DNA of 64,000 nucleotides from Diphasiastrum complanatum (lineage: Eukaryota; Streptophyta; Lycopodiopsida; Lycopodiales; Lycopodiaceae), in assembly GCA_029204225.1 (NCBI GenBank), contig CM055095.1, forward strand, positions 57,043,898 to 57,107,897, written 5' to 3'. The notes under the pieces were generated by a model. That model was not told where the DNA came from, ran no database searches, and saw only the letters and a list, made by a program, of their open reading frames with translations. This document shows, piece by piece, positions 1 through 13,356 of this stretch; position 1 is the first letter of the stretch; the number at the start of each line of letters is the position of its first letter. The translations under genes and the position numbers were made by a program.

Positions 1-1509
1 CCTTTTTGTAATGTTACCTACCAAGGAGTTGACATCTATGAGAAAAGCTAACCCAAAACTAGATGGCTTTATATAATATTCATGATAAGGGGCACTAGGC
101 CCAGTAGAATAGGCCCAAAGGATATGCAAAAATTTGCATTTCAAGTCCAAAGGATAGGAAACATAAGTATTCAGCACCTAGGATAGACAACACTAGTCTT
201 ACAATCTCAAAGGGCAAGCATCAACTGTCTCTAGGACCTCAAGGGACAAGCAACAACATCTTTCATAGCCCCTAAACACAAGCAACAATGTCTTCACAAA
301 ATCAAAAGGAAAAGTTCAACAACAATTTGGCCCCAAATGTTGGACTTCACAACTTCAATGATATCCTTACACATTTGTACAAGGACTCAAACTTGGTTGG
401 GCAATCACACAAGCCAAGTTCTTACCCCTTACACAATAGCTAATTAAATCAATTCTTTTTCTCTCTTAATAATAAGAATGTGATCATGAAGATAACAAGC
501 TAAAAAATTATCAATATAGTGAATTGAGTAGATCTCAAAGTTATATATGTCCATAATAAAAGAAGCTTGAAAATTTTGAGTTGTTCAAGTGTAAGATTCA
601 TATGACATGTTTGATTTGCAAATTTTGATAAAAGAGTATACAAGTATAAAAAAATTTATATCAATAAATTAAAATAAAGTGGATAGATTGCATCAAGCAC
701 TATATTATATTACCCAATATATAAGCAATATCCTAGTATAATGTTGATAAAAGCTACTATACTCTCAATTACTAGGTTTCATCTACCTATTTCAATTATG
801 AGCAGTATAGTCTCACACCCACGAACAAATGAAATAAAAAAAACTTCACAATAATTAAATAGAATATTAAGGCCAAGACCTCAAGTAGGACTATGAGTCC
901 AATCTCCAATTCTAAAAGTATCTGGAAAAGCTTCAATTAGCTATGTATATGGTTGATGCTATATCCTTGCAATAGAATAAGTAGCTTTATCATAGCAAGC
1001 TTAATGTATTGTGCTAATTTAAGTAGAGCCACAAAAATTAAAAAATAAATCATCAATATTCTTGTCCTTCTCCAAAAGCACCATTCTTTTATGATATGTT
1101 GTGGATGCATATGATGCTAGTAACTTATTTGCATATTGCAAGCTCTTCATTTAGTAAAGTTGATCATTGCAAGCCATTTTAAGTCAATGTAATTTAGTTT
1201 CAAATCTATGAAATTGTATGTGACTTGAAACCTCTACATTGTAGCTTTTAAAGTGATTCTTGACACGTTTCTACACAATTTGAAGATGCACATAAGTAGA
1301 CCGATAATAAATTGTATGTGGGCATGAAACATCTACATTGTATTTTTTAAGAGATTCTTGAAAAATGCCATTACAATTTGAAAATGCATGTGAGCATATT
1401 GATAAAAATTACGTAAAAAAAATTCCAAGATGTTAACAAGTTGAAATAGTAAAAATTTCAAGATGGTAAAACTAGTGTGCTACAAGGAGATTCCAGCTAA
1501 TGCTCTAAT
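1..1509. other. AT-rich stretch without recognisable gene
   Basis: No frame shows a retroelement or host-protein motif. The sequence is AT-rich with short direct similarities such as two versions of a segment containing gaaacctctacattgtag (about 1226 and 1328). It probably continues the decayed element whose leader lies at 1510-1888, but I could not align it with any other copy in the window. Confidence 0.5.
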
Positions 1510-2005
1510 GTTCTTCAAGACCTATAAAACACCTTTATAGGGCTTGAACTCGGCCTCAAATAATTATATCTCATGACACTAAGCCAAATCTAATTGATGG
1601 CAAACATACTTTGATGCTTTTCCTAGAACTAGCACCAAAAAACTCATCAAGATGACATAGAATGCAATTGTTTGGATATTGTGAATAATGAAGATTAGAT
1701 GCTGGTACAGAGGTGCCCACACATGTGGGAAGTACATCTGGTGACCCTCACCAAGTTTGGATCCCAAATCTTCAACCTAAGACTTGATTTGGACTTGCCC
1801 TCTCAAGACTAGCTTTCTAGAAACAACTTGCTAAAAATGGGTTGTCCTTTGATCAATGATTATCCTCTTGTACTTGGCTCTGATACCATGTTGAAAGCAT
1901 TGTACAAAGGACCATAAATGAACCTACAGAAGGCTCCAAGAGTGATTGATTGATCGATCTAGAAAAGCAATATTGGATCCCACAATCAAGAGCAATCAAG
2001 AAATC
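1510..2005 (-). repeat. Copia-2 fragment: LTR end, primer site, leader
   Basis: On the minus strand an LTR end (2005 to 1889) is followed by a primer-binding site TGGTATCAGAGC (1888-1877), complementary to the 3' end of initiator tRNA-Met and typical of Ty1/copia elements. The leader after it (1876-1510) aligns by eye with the leader after the Copia-2 primer site at 51316, sharing for example gagagggcaag and cacatgtgtgggcacctctg. The LTR is cut where the Copia-1a leader begins near 2006, and the leader is lost below 1510. Confidence 0.75.
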
Positions 2006-2560
2006 ATATCTATCAATGATTTGGTCAAGATATCAAGGTTAGAGCATGCTAGAGAGGATTCTATACCAAAATTGAGTTTTTTGCTTTTGTAGATTGGATC
2101 TTTTGTAGATCAAAAATCTATGTAGGTTCAAAAACTTGATCAATTCTGATTTTTGAATTCACATACTATATTTGGCCGATTTTTTGATCATTGGATCAGC
2201 CTAAGTGGTGGCTAATAGATTGCATATCAAATTTTCAGCATTTGCATGTAGATTTGGAATAATCAATTTTTTGTGATTTTTTCAAAACTCTAATTTTGAT
2301 CGGATCTCTATATAGTGAGGTTGTTGTACTTCATTTGAGTGTGTTTCAATCTTAGGAAGTGGCAAAAGTCAGTAGATTGAGGATAGATCATAGGTTGATC
2401 AAGATTTCATGATTCTATGTGTTGATTTTCTTGGTATAAGTGCTAGAAGAGAATTTTAGAGATAGTTTCAAATCTTTGTGATTTCTTTTGAAAACGTTTG
2501 TTTTTGTTCAAAGGAGTGCTTTGTGAAACATGTTGAAAAAGAAGATCAGGTCATTGCTAC

Positions 2561-3310
2561 ATGGCAACATCAAGTGGAGTCATGTTGGAAGCCAATGATA
2601 GGCCTACCGCAAGTAACTATTCATTGTGGAAAGTGAGGATGGAATCACTTCTTGAGATGAATAATGTTTTGGATATAGATTTGGAGGAGAGACCAGCAAC
2701 ACAACAAGACCAAATGAGGTATGATAAGAGGGCCAAAAGGGCTCTACACATTATCAAGATGATTGTTACCAATGAGCCTCTCAAGGAAGTTGGTAAGTGT
2801 ACTTCATCTAAGGATGCTTGGGATTCATTGAAGAAGCTTTATGAATCCAAGTCTACTTCTAAGTGTTGACTTTAAGAAGGCAAATCTTTTCTTGTTTTCA
2901 AAAGAATGAAGAAAGTCCAAGTACTTTTGTTTTGAGGATGAAAGCAAAGCATTAGGGAAGGAGAGCTTGTTCAAGTTATTCTTAATGGATTGCTGGATGC
3001 TCATGCTAACATTGTTCAGATTATTGCTATTCAAAAGACTTCGCCAAGTTTGATGGATGTTCAAGAGATCTTGATCAATGAAGAATATAGGCTTAAGAGT
3101 TGGATCTACATCAACACTTCAAGAGGAGGCTATGTTCATAAAGGGCAAATTCAAGGGCAAAATCAAAAGTAAGTGGCCTAAAGGGCAAGATCAAGTGGAT
3201 GCTTCTTCAAATGGCAAAAAGAAGGATAGATAAAAGCTCAAGTGCTTCTATTGTGGCATCAAAGGACATTTGCAAGTGAGTGCTACAAGAAGAAGAGAGA
3301 TCAAGGAGAC
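2561..3310 (+). pseudogene. copia gag, broken (Copia-1a)
   Basis: The start MATSSGVMLEAND is shared with the Copia-1d gag (start 25503, minus). The copia-type gag region (UBN2-like) reads well for about 100 codons, including W-K-V-R-M-E near residue 25, then ends in a stop after TSKC where Copia-1d continues TSRVFTLRRQ. A second piece (about 2960-3180, with LVQVILNGLLDAHAN) is in another frame. The CCHC zinc knuckle begins CFYCGIKGH (from 3242) but is frameshifted before its last cysteine. Gag forms the particle and binds RNA; this copy cannot make an intact product. Confidence 0.85.
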
Positions 3311-3384
3311 AAGCAAGGTAATCTTACTCTTGATGAGGATGGTTTGGATGTTCAAGATGCAAATGATGATGCTTTTGTGATGTC

Positions 3385-6170
3385 TTCATGTATGCTTGCT
3401 AATGATGGAGATCTAGATCCTTGGTGGATTGATAGTGGAGCAAGTTCACACATGACTTTTCACAAAGAGTATTTCACTTCTTTGTTGGCATATGGAAATG
3501 ACAAGAGGGTGACCTACACGGCCAATGATGGTGAGTGTGCAATCAAAGGGGTTGGCACAATTCCCATTTCTCTCTCTACAAATAGGAATGTTCATTTGGA
3601 AGATGTCTTGGTCATTCTCGCTATTACCAAGAATTTGCTTAGTGAGTCAAATGCTAAGTAAAGGCCTCAAGGTTGAGTTTGATGGAGATGCTTGTATGAT
3701 CAAAAGGAAGGATGTCTTGATTGGAAAAGGTAAAAGGCAAGGAAAGTTGTTCAAACTAGATGCTTGTGTTATTGCTAACCAAGTTGGATGTGTTGCAAGA
3801 GAGCAGATAACTATTCAAGAGGTTTGGCATAGAAGGATGAGACACCTCAACCTCAAGTCATTGGAGGTAATGGCTAGAAAGAAGGTTGTGACAAGTTCCT
3901 TAAGTGGCATCATTCATTCTTGTGAGTCTTGTGATTTGTCTAAGTCACATAGACTACCTTATACTAGATCTACATCTAGATCACACAACCTTTTCAACTT
4001 GTACATTCGGATATTCATGGATTTACTACAATTAGCAATAGTGGAGCTAAGATGTATGTAACTTTGATTGATGATTTTAATAAATTTTGCTGGATCTATC
4101 TACTAAAGATCAAGGATGAAGTGTATGATGTCTTTATCAAGTTCGAGAATGCAAGGGAGAACCAATTTTCCACAAGGATCAAGTGCTAAAGAAGTGACAA
4201 TGGTGGTGAGTACATATCTACCAATGTCAAGGTGTTTTGTGATGAGCATGGGATCGAGATCAAGAGGGAGTATACAACATTAAGGACCCCACAACAAAAT
4301 GGAGTGCTTGAAAGGAAGAATAGGACTTTACATGGAAGTGCTAAAGCCACGAGGTTAAGTGCTAATCTTGATAAACCATTTTGGGATCAAGCTTTGTTGT
4401 GTGCCAATTTATTGTGCAATAGGTGGCCGAGTGCTATTTTGGATGGAAGGACACCTTTTGAGATGCTATTCAAGAGGAGGCTGAGTATCAACTTTCTAAG
4501 AACTTTTGGATGACATGCTATGCCAACATTACTCTTGATGATAGGACCAAGGAGGATCCATCTTCAAGAAGAGGTATTTTTGTTGGATATAGAGGTGAGT
4601 AAAGCCTACAAGGTTTACATTCCTTCTACTTACAAAGTGATTGCTGGTAGAGATCTCATTTTTTATGAGGGGAACATTCCAAAAGTGTCTTCAAGCATGA
4701 TTGACAAAGGTGTGGATGGATCTAACATTCTTGATGTTGATGTAAAGGATCCTACTTTAGATGGTGATGATGATGGACCTTCATCAAGTCAAAAGCCAAG
4801 GAGAACACAAGGGAAAGACAAGTACCTTCAACGCTCACATATGATGAAAAGGGTAAGCAAGTAGTTTCTGGAGATTATTTTGCTTTCCTAACCTCTTTTG
4901 ATGAACCTGCAAGTGTAGATGAATCAAGGAAAGAAGAGGAGTGGATCCAAGCAATGGATCTTGAGTATCAAGATCTTATGAAGAATGGAACATGGAGATT
5001 GGTGGAGTTACCTAAGGACAAGAAAGCTATTGGATGCAAATGGATCTTCGAGGTGAAGACAAACCAAGATGGATCTATCAACAAGTACAAGGCAAGGTTA
5101 GTGGCAAAAGGATATGCTCAACAACAAGGGATTGACTATGATGAGACCTTTGCACCCGTGGCGAAGATGGTAAGCATTCGAGTCATTATCGCACTTGCTA
5201 CACTTTGTGGATGGGATCTATGGCAAATGGACATTACAAATACATTCTTGAATGGTGATCTTGAGGAGGAAGTGTACATGGAGCAACCTGAGAGCTACAT
5301 TTAATCAACAAAGCCAAATTATGTGTGTCTACTACAAAAGAGTTGGCCTTAAGCAAGCACCAAGGAGTTGGTTTGCTAAGCTTAACACCTTTTTACTCTC
5401 TCAAGGCTTTGTTATGAGTGAGTATGATCGTTCATTTTATTATAGGTTTTCTAGAAATGATGTTACCATCTTGCTAATCTATGTGGATGATATCATCTTG
5501 AGTGGTGGAGATAATCAAGATGTGGAGGATATCAAGAGTGCTCTTAAGAAGGAGTTTGAGGTGCATGATCTTGGTAACTTGCATTACATTTTGGGAATAG
5601 AAGTCATTAGATCTTCTCAATCTACTTTCATTTGTCAAGAGAAGTATGCTAATTCTATTCTAGAAAGATTTCATATGGTAGATGCAAAAGCTAGTGATAC
5701 ACCTATGGAGTCTCGTGTAAAGCTAACTATAAGAGGTAGTGAAAGATCCTTCAAGGACATTAGTCTCTATAGAAAGCTAGTTGGTTCACTCATCTATCTA
5801 ACCATTACTAGAGCATATCTAAGCTATTGTGTTGGATGATTGAGTCAAGTCATGCAAGATCCTAGTGAGGAGCATTGGAAGCTAGGAAAATGAGTTTTGA
5901 GGTACATCATTGGAACTCGAGATTTTGTTGTTTTCATAGGTGATGGAGCTATATCATGTATGTCGAAGAAACAAGCCACTATCTCATTGTCATCTAGTGA
6001 GTCCGAGTACAAAGCTCTTACACATTGCACAAAGGAGATGGTATGGATCAAGAGGATGATCAAGGATTTTCACTTGCTGGATTTTTCAAAGAGCCCAATC
6101 ATCTTTTGTGACAATCAATTAGCCCAAAGATTGGCAACCAATCCTATCTTTCATGCTAGGAGCAAGCATA
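3385..6170 (+). pseudogene. copia pol, broken (Copia-1a)
   Basis: Domains run in copia order. Protease: WWIDSGASSHM at about 3420. GAG-pre-integrase: VWHRRMRHLNLKSLEV at about 3823. Integrase: IDDFNKFCWIYLL near 4070 and QQNGVLERKNR near 4285. Reverse transcriptase: GCKWIFEVK near 5035 and the catalytic YVDDIILSGG near 5480. RNase H: ATISLSSSESEY near 5970, ending in FHARSKH. Breaks include frameshifts near 3655, 4060 and 4515, a stop after PESYI near 5304 where the RT changes frame, and stops near 5837 and 5891. The last codons of RNase H are fused directly to mid-LTR sequence, so the polypurine tract is gone. Confidence 0.9.
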
Positions 6171-6789
6171 CTAGTTTGATCATATTTGCTACATTTCTAT
6201 ATTTGGCAAATTGAGGCCAACTTTGTTTTAGACTTAGAAGTTCATTAGTCTAAATTTCATTTAAATAGCCACTTTTTGAAAGTGTGGGAAAGTTACAAGT
6301 CGAGTTTGAGTAGATTCAAATTTAAATGTTGGGTACTTTGAATCTAGACCCAAAAATAGTAGGGCTTACATTTTGGTGAAAAAGCCAAGTGGCCAAATAG
6401 GGTTTGGACTTGCTATAAAAGGATGTAACTCATGGAGAGACATATCTTCTCTCTTCTCTATCTCATTGCATGCTTATACATGGTTCTCTTGGGTTTTACT
6501 ATCCATTGGTGCACTATACTTGTGATTGCATGCAATTCTATGTGTAGAATGAATTATATCTGCTATTTTTGGATCCACACGTGTGAGATACAGTAGCTTG
6601 CTGGTTTTGTATGGAAAGCAATAGTAGTTTATCTTTTGATTCATGTTTGATCAAGTTCTATTAGAGTATGCATCTCATTTTGTGTGTAGATGCTGATTTT
6701 TCTACATTCGTGAGATTGGTAGAGTAGCTTCTTTTGTAACCCAAGATCATTTTATGGATTGGATCATCATTGATCTAAAATCCTTCACA
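6171..6789 (+). repeat. Copia-1a 3' LTR, 5'-truncated
   Basis: It aligns with the complete LTRs at 26088-26711 (minus) and 39912-41248 (plus, interrupted). The first bases (TGTGAAAGATTTC in the complete copy) are missing and the sequence starts near ctagtttgatcatattt. It contains a TATA box, CTATAAAAGG (6413-6422), a palindromic CACACGTGTG (6576-6585) and the canonical end CCTTCACA at 6789. Confidence 0.85.
6413..6422 (+). promoter_or_regulatory. TATA box in Copia-1a LTR
   Basis: CTATAAAAGG lies at the matching place in all Copia-1 LTRs seen here (tataaaatga at 40181; the reverse complement of ccttttataa near 26446), as expected for the U3 promoter. Confidence 0.7.
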
Positions 6790-6884
6790 CTCCTCACTAT
6801 GGAGATCTACAATCTTCCAGAGTGTAGACAGACAGTGCTGACCTACGTTTCAAATTTGTTTAAGCATTCAACAAGAATGAGCTA

Positions 6885-7625
6885 GTGTGCGGAATAAAGA
6901 TAAACAACTAAACATGTACAGACAACGGTTAGATATCAAAACATTCAATATCATTCAAGGTAAAAATAAGCATGTGCATAACAACTACTGTATTATCAAT
7001 GATCTTTTCTAGAGCACTGTATGACAAATCCACCCAGTGCGTCGGCGCAAGAGATACTATGTCTCTCACGAACTATATCAGACAGTCTCGCTTACTAGCG
7101 GACTCTTGGACATCGGTTGGTAGTTCTATGGTTAGCTCATATTGGTGCTCAACCAATTTGATGTTCAACCGATTCTCTCGTGTTTGATCTATTTATATGA
7201 ATAGAGAGAAAAAAATTTAAGTTAATCAGTGATTACAAGAATGGCTGGTTTAGCGCGTTCTAACGGTACTCAGATTGCCTTCAATATCATCCGTGGAGGT
7301 GGACGTCCTCCTGGTACTTGTTTGATCTTTGTACTTGGAGCATGAAGATCCGCCGTCTTTCGGTCTTTGGGTGTTTCGAGCTCCTTCAGTCTTTGAACTT
7401 TGGATCTTCGTCTTCGAGTCTTCGTTCGTTTGACCTTCGTGTCTTTCTTCATTGAAACCGTTATGCAGCGGTTATGGTCTGGGGCGGTTTCTGCCTATGG
7501 GTAGTTGCTTTGTATTTCTACAGACACGAACTCGAAAGCTATCAAAGCTTTGTGGCTAGAAACATTAAGTTTCTTTAGTGACTTGGATAAGTTTGTTCAA
7601 GGCATCATTTCACTTTTGAAGGTCT
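6885..7625. repeat. Dispersed repeat, copy 1
   Basis: It aligns by eye with 27365-28115. Shared landmarks are gtgcggaa, a segment with cgcaagaga and tctctyacga, ctcgcttactag, catccgtgga followed by cctactggtacttcgttg (cctcctggtacttgtttg here), and ctttgtgg-tagaaac near the end. Both copies lie beside copia debris. The CG-rich wording, unlike the surrounding AT-rich DNA, suggests an LTR of an element whose coding part is not present here. Orientation and family are unknown. Confidence 0.6.
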
Positions 7626-7920
7626 TGTCCGTTAATGTAAGACAAGTCTTTACTAGTTATATTTCCAAAAAATATATATAGGCCTCTTTCTAATATATAG
7701 TTGTCCAGCGCATATCTTCATATTCGAGTATATATTGCCTTATCCAAGTGGATAATCGTTATTTAGAAAATACATAGCATCACACCTTAATGTTTAAAAA
7801 ATTAGAGACTATCCAATACTGCCCTTTTTGAAGACTCGAGATCAAAATTTGTTTAGCATAAATGAGCTACAACTCCTATTTTGGGGAATCCAAATCCGAA
7901 TAAGCAATAATTAGGACAAA
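7626..7920. other. Spacer without recognisable gene
   Basis: AT-rich, with no coding motif or repeat match that I could find in the window. Confidence 0.4.
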
Positions 7921-9310
<1,390 letters not shown>

Positions 9311-10000
9311 ATGTATATAGGACAAAGAGCCAAGGATGATAGGTCATCAATACAAGACCATATTATTGATGACAACCACAAGGTGAAAAAAGTCCATAGG
9401 TATTCACCAAACCACCAACACCTTGAGATTACTGCTAAGGAGAGGAATATGGAACATAAGGGCTTTATAAATAATAAAATAAGATTATTTTCTCATCAGT
9501 ATGATTGAACTAGCTACTACCCCTGATTCCTATGAACATGAACTACTTCCATCGTGCACCTTTGTGACACTTGAAGATGTCAAGTATTCAAATAAACAAC
9601 TTTGATATATTTGATCTCGACAATGATGATAGGACGGATTTTTGAGCTAATCACCCAAACAATTATCCTTAGCTACATCCCATCCCTGTGAGTGCTACAT
9701 GAACTATCTATATAGTAGTAAACCCAACTATCATTTATAGAAGTCTAGAAAGTATACAAAGTGAGATAATCAAAACAACAAGGCACTGCCAACAAAAGCC
9801 TACATGAGCGATTGTGAATTGGATGCGAAAGAACAAAAATGCAAAACAATACAAAACCAAATTGGCCTAAAAGAATTTAACTATTGCAACTTTGGTAGTG
9901 CCAACCTACAAAATCTTCTTTTCTGCTATATAAAAGCAAGCAAACTCCTTCATGCAACAAAAGTAGAGAGCATCTAACCTCACCATACTGTTTAAAAAAT
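9311..10000. other. Spacer between the duplicated segments, no gene seen
   Basis: No motif or repeat that I recognise. AT-rich; short open frames carry no family signature. Confidence 0.4.
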
Positions 10001-10622
<622 letters not shown>

Positions 10623-11317
10623 TGCCACACGACGATTGTCTTTAAGCAATGAGCTTAAACTTGACCATAGGACAAAATTGTAAAAAAAAAACAATGAGCA
10701 TTAACCATTGGATTGCATTGTACCTATTACATTGTACCCACTGTATTTTAACCATTACATTGTAACCATTGTATTGTATTTTGAATTTGTATTCATTGTG
10801 CTCAAAAAACAAAAAACAAAAAACAACATACATTACCACCCATATCATTGTAAGCATCCCATTTGTATGCATTACATTGTTAGAATTTAACAAAAAATCC
10901 AGTTAGCCCTTAATAAGTCTACTTAAGCCCTTTTTGCCTTGTTATCCTTATTTACGCTTTGAGACGTTCCAAAGATGGAATTGCCTTTATTCTTAAGGGT
11001 AATAATTGCTTTTGGGCCCAACAAAATTTACATTGCATATTAAAATATATTTCTAAGCACTTGAGGTACATGATAACATCTTGCCCTCTGTATTTGGCTA
11101 AAGAACAATTACATCTTTTTTATTATGGCTTGTCATAAAGAATAGATTCAGGCTCTTTGGTCCTGGTTTTCTAACATCTTCATGCTTCCAAAACTCTTCA
11201 TCCACTTTGTAATGTTGGGGGATTTTCTTGTTCTTGATCGTACTTTAAATACTCACATGAGTGCATGGTGGCAATACTTTAAAAGTTATGAACTACGAGG
11301 AACAAAGCCATTGCAAT
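10623..11317. other. AT-rich spacer with a degenerate CATTGTA-type repeat
   Basis: Between about 10700 and 10880 a short motif of the form attgtaaccatt or accattacattgta recurs many times on an irregular period. No coding signature. Confidence 0.5.
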
Positions 11318-11530
11318 GTAAGCACCTATACAACTCTCAAATTTCCATTGCATGCTCGAGAAGTAGTCTTGGGAACAAACCTCGCTCAAGGTAAGCATGT
11401 ACATAAGTGTTGCCTTTCCATTGGGTGCTCCCTAAGGGGCCTTGGGAGCAGAACTAGCTAATTGTAAGCACCTACGTAACTCTCGCCTTTCCATTGCACG
11501 CTTAAGCAAAACTAGCACCTACGTAAAATC
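11318..11530. repeat. 73-bp minisatellite
   Basis: Units start with gtaagca at 11318, 11391 and 11464, a spacing of exactly 73 bp twice. Each carries tttccattg and, in the first two, ccttgggagca or a close form of it. The third unit is truncated. Related sequence reappears at 11831-11940 (ctctcgccttttcattgcat, then aagcaccgacatg), so the array was once longer or was interrupted. Confidence 0.85.
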
Positions 11531-11830
11531 ACTTTGTTACTGTTTATGAAGAAATGGGAACCGGCTCCGTGTGCAGAATCCGTGGGTTGTGTTTTTTTTG
11601 CTTTTTGTTTTTTGTTTTGCTTTGTTTTTTTTTTTTCAAATTCTTTTTACATGTACTTGTCCAGTGTTGGAAGGTGCATGTAAAATTGTTTTTTAAGGCA
11701 AAAAAGAAGAAGTAAAGACTATTTCATGCTTGGGAAGGTTTGCCTTGTTGTTTGTTATGTTGCCAGAAGTGCTACTGCCTGAGGCATAAGGCCCTTGCAT
11801 GGCAGAACGGCCTCAGAGGGAGACTTACCC

Positions 11831-11940
11831 CGCCCATAGCTCTCGCCTTTTCATTGCATGCTCGCCAAGCGGCCTTGGCAGCAAAACGCGGTCACTCTAA
11901 GCACCGACATGCCTCTCACCTTTCCATAGCATGCTAAGTA
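11831..11940. repeat. Diverged units of the 73-bp minisatellite
   Basis: About one and a half units with the same internal order as 11318-11530 (ctctcgcctt, cattgcatgct, ccttggcagc, then aagcaccg). Separated from the main array by T-rich DNA. Confidence 0.7.
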
Positions 11941-13356
11941 ACGGGTCTAGGGAGGGCAACTTTCTTGTTTTCGTGGAGCAAGTGATTAGTTTTCATATCC
12001 AAGATTGTGTGTGTGTGTGTGTGTACTAGATTTGGTTGGACTCCTTGGTGACACATGTTGACCTTGTTGAAATTGGGGCCATCCAAAAATGGGCCCCTCA
12101 CATATATATATATATGCCAATAATGCCAATGCCCAACATATATGGGTGGGTGGGGTGGAAAAGGGGGCTTTTAATATATTATTTAGTCAAGAAATGAAAG
12201 CAGAAAAAAGGAAGAAGCATTTTGCGTTGATGCTTCCGACCTAGTGTATTTTATTGGCACGGCAGGACTCGAAGCCCGCATCGTCAGATTCATCATAACC
12301 GTTTAGATCTTGCCACGCTGTTGTGAGATTAGCCATTCAAAGAGGTCCAGGTGGAGAATCTGCCACGTGGGTAGCATCCGAGTGGCTGTGAGAAGAATAG
12401 GTAGTGTTAAGCGGGTTTGCTAGAAGACGAGAGAAATGGTCGGAACAAAGGCAGATGAAAACAGGAGAAAAGAGAGAGAGAGAGAGAGGGAGAGAGATGG
12501 AGGAGAGGGTAAATCCGATCCAATGCGCAGATGAAAGACAAAGGAAGGAAGAAGAGTAAGTGGTGAGTTTTTGCTGTGAGATCAAAGGAAAAACGAGTGA
12601 ATCCTCAGCTTTTGGCTGTGTTTTGAGCCAAGGATTATGGACAGAAAATGGATATGCTGTGTATTCTGGTAACTTTTTGAGTCTTGTAAGTTGTAGGTTT
12701 TCTATCTGTTTCATGAAATGAGTGATGGTTTTGGCCTTTTTGGGGAGGTGGAGGTTTGCTGAGGGGAAGCACTGAGCAGGAGTGCCGACCAGCCATAAGG
12801 GATGAAGATGCAGAGGCTGGCATGTGGCAAGTCTTTGGTGTCTTTCAGTTTATGCTGCCATGCGTAGTGATAATAGCTACGTTGCCTGATATGGTTAGTG
12901 GAAAGATGATAATGAAGATATAGGCTACTGATGAGGTGGCAAGGAAATGATTCAAATGGAGGCTAGGCAGATACGTGGCTGAAAGACTAGATAACAGCCT
13001 AGGAAGAGTGCAGATGCAGCCCCTGGAGAGTAACGTAGCTTTTGTGGAGCATGGATGCTTTGTTCTTGTTTTGGAAGGAGTTTGTCGTAAGTTGGAGTGA
13101 CAAGTGCAGAGGATTTTAATGCAGTTGTTCGTATAGACATTAAGCTGATGGATTAGGGAGAGTTACGGAAACCTTGGAAAGTTGTCCGGACGACGTTCGT
13201 GGATACTATTGTAAATTTCTTTCTTGCATCTTATCATTATGAGTGAGAGCTGCAGAAGTTTTAAATGCTAGGAAGAAGGTGAGAGTGGCAGCAGTGGCTC
13301 GTTGCTATCAGCGGGGTGGTTGTGGTAAGCTTTTGGAGTAGCGCAAAATTCCTAGA
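11941..13356 (+). promoter_or_regulatory. Upstream region of the three-exon gene
   Basis: This holds a (GT)n run near 12008, a (TA)n run near 12102, and a purine-rich gagaga block at 12470-12498 of the kind common in plant promoters and 5' leaders. I see no retroelement motif. Transcript start and core promoter are not identified; the assignment rests only on position before the ATG at 13357. Confidence 0.3.

Larger units (their letters stand above)
2006..6789 (+). mobile_element. Copia-1a: truncated Ty1/copia retrotransposon
   Basis: The element lacks its 5' LTR and primer site. It begins inside the leader at about 2006, which aligns with the minus-strand leader of Copia-1d (26075-25504). 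It then carries gag (from 2561), protease, integrase, reverse transcriptase and RNase H in the standard copia order, and ends with a 5'-truncated 3' LTR. Stops and frameshifts in every domain make it non-autonomous. Copies of the same family lie at 23906-26711, 28881-29555, 37586-41248 and 48165-48537. Confidence 0.9.
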
